A stretch of DNA of 17,192 bases from Temnopleurus reevesii. Lineage: Eukaryota; Echinodermata; Echinoidea; Temnopleuroida; Temnopleuridae. Made by a program: the position numbers and the translations under genes. The DNA lies in contig BQKZ01000058.1 of NCBI GenBank assembly GCA_036244855.1, positions 20,559-37,750 on the forward strand, given 5' to 3'. This document shows positions 16,257-17,192 of the stretch, piece after piece (within the stretch, counting starts at the first letter, position 1; each line of letters opens with the position of its first letter). The notes beneath the pieces are model-generated. The model had not been told where the DNA came from. It made no database searches and saw only the letters and a list, made by a program, of their open reading frames with translations.

Positions 16257-17192
16257 GGACACGAAAAAAAAATGAATGACAATTCAATTTAAAAAAAAAG
16301 AAATCTGAGCTCTGAACCTCAAAGTATTGTTCAGTTTCGATTAAGTAGAGATAACTTGAAATAATTATCAAGATTAGGTAGAATTATCGCTACAAATAAG
16401 GTGAAATAATTTCCTTCAAAATTTCACTACGGAGACATACACAAAGCGTTATGTACGTACACAGATTTTCATGCGTCCAAAAATAATATTTTTGTGATGC
16501 AACAAATGGAAAAAAACACTCTGGGCACAAAGTTTAGACTTTCTTCTTTCATTTAATTCACAAATCGTTACAAACAAACCAAAATAAACACTCATAAAGA
16601 ACAAATGAAATTGCAATATTTCTCGTGTAACATTTCAGTACAAGAATATGGGTGATTTTTCATAATCAAAGACATGTCACGTAAAATCTGAATACGTTAT
16701 TTAATTGATTATGCTTTTTTAAGCTTCCTCAACATATCTACTTTACACCAAGAATAAATTTCAAATCTGTCGAGGAACGAATTTCACACACCAGTCACAT
16801 ACATTTGACGAGTACAAAAAGTACCCTTGATCTGAGCCATGCACACATGTACAGATGTGCTCTTTCTCCCCTATTCGGCATTTGCCATCTTTGATAAACG
16901 AAAGCAATGACTGCGGACTCACGCTGAATTGATCACGAAAATTAAATGGTGAATGGCGAGTTACACAGGGGACAAACTACACATCGGAAAAAAATTCATC
17001 ATACATTATTTTCGAAGTTGTAGAGGAGTTGGGCAGGGGTTCTATAGCAAGGAGAATAGTTGCTGGAAAATAAACAGGTATGTTGCTGTTACCACTAGGC
17101 TAAATACAGGAATTATAATTGGTCCATTTCAGTGTAAGCTCTGTGCACACAGATAAGTGTAGGGCCCTGTAGTCTGTACTGTAGACAGTGTA
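16257..17192. other. AT-rich sequence, no gene recognised
   Basis: No exon, RNA gene or clear transposon end was recognised. A 67-codon frame at 16953-17156 on the + strand has no motif and is probably fortuitous. Confidence 0.45.

Overview
The window looks like animal nuclear DNA, most likely from a marine invertebrate deuterostome such as an echinoderm. The genus is an inference. It is AT-rich and almost free of long open frames. It has GT-AG introns and is packed with short inverted-repeat transposons and retroelement scraps. No bacterial operon, tRNA, rRNA or CRISPR array was seen.

One gene is clear. The 3' end of CHFR (checkpoint E3 ubiquitin ligase with FHA and RING domains) lies on the + strand at 1479-6555. 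It is read from four phase-compatible exons that encode the last part of the cysteine-rich region and the C-terminal PBZ poly(ADP-ribose)-binding zinc finger; the upstream exons lie outside the window. The first visible exon is duplicated. A second copy of identical length (91 nt) and phase lies 182 nt downstream. A third copy carries a stop codon and is split by a transposon. Copies 1 and 2 look like candidate mutually exclusive exons.

The CHFR introns are a transposon graveyard. They hold three elements flanked by TTAA, one of which sits inside an older foldback element. A hammerhead-ribozyme-like motif is on the minus strand at 3647-3712, and an apparent LINE 3' tail lies at 5990-6130. No gene was recognised between 6556 and 9421, but 7858-8627 holds a striking set of GTGTTG-rich inverted repeats.

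From 9422 rightwards most coding signals are broken mobile-element relics. They are a tyrosine-recombinase fragment (9422-9781, minus), a LINE ORF1-like fragment (10697-11170, minus) ending exactly at a TTAA element, a Crypton/KIAA1958-like fragment (12755-12931, plus) and a Lys/Arg-rich pseudogene (13754-14674, minus). A terminal exon of an unrecognised minus-strand gene lies at 11896-12125. A two-exon minus-strand gene model (16102 to 15169) has good splice sites, kappaB-like promoter motifs and a 13-A tract where its reading frame breaks.
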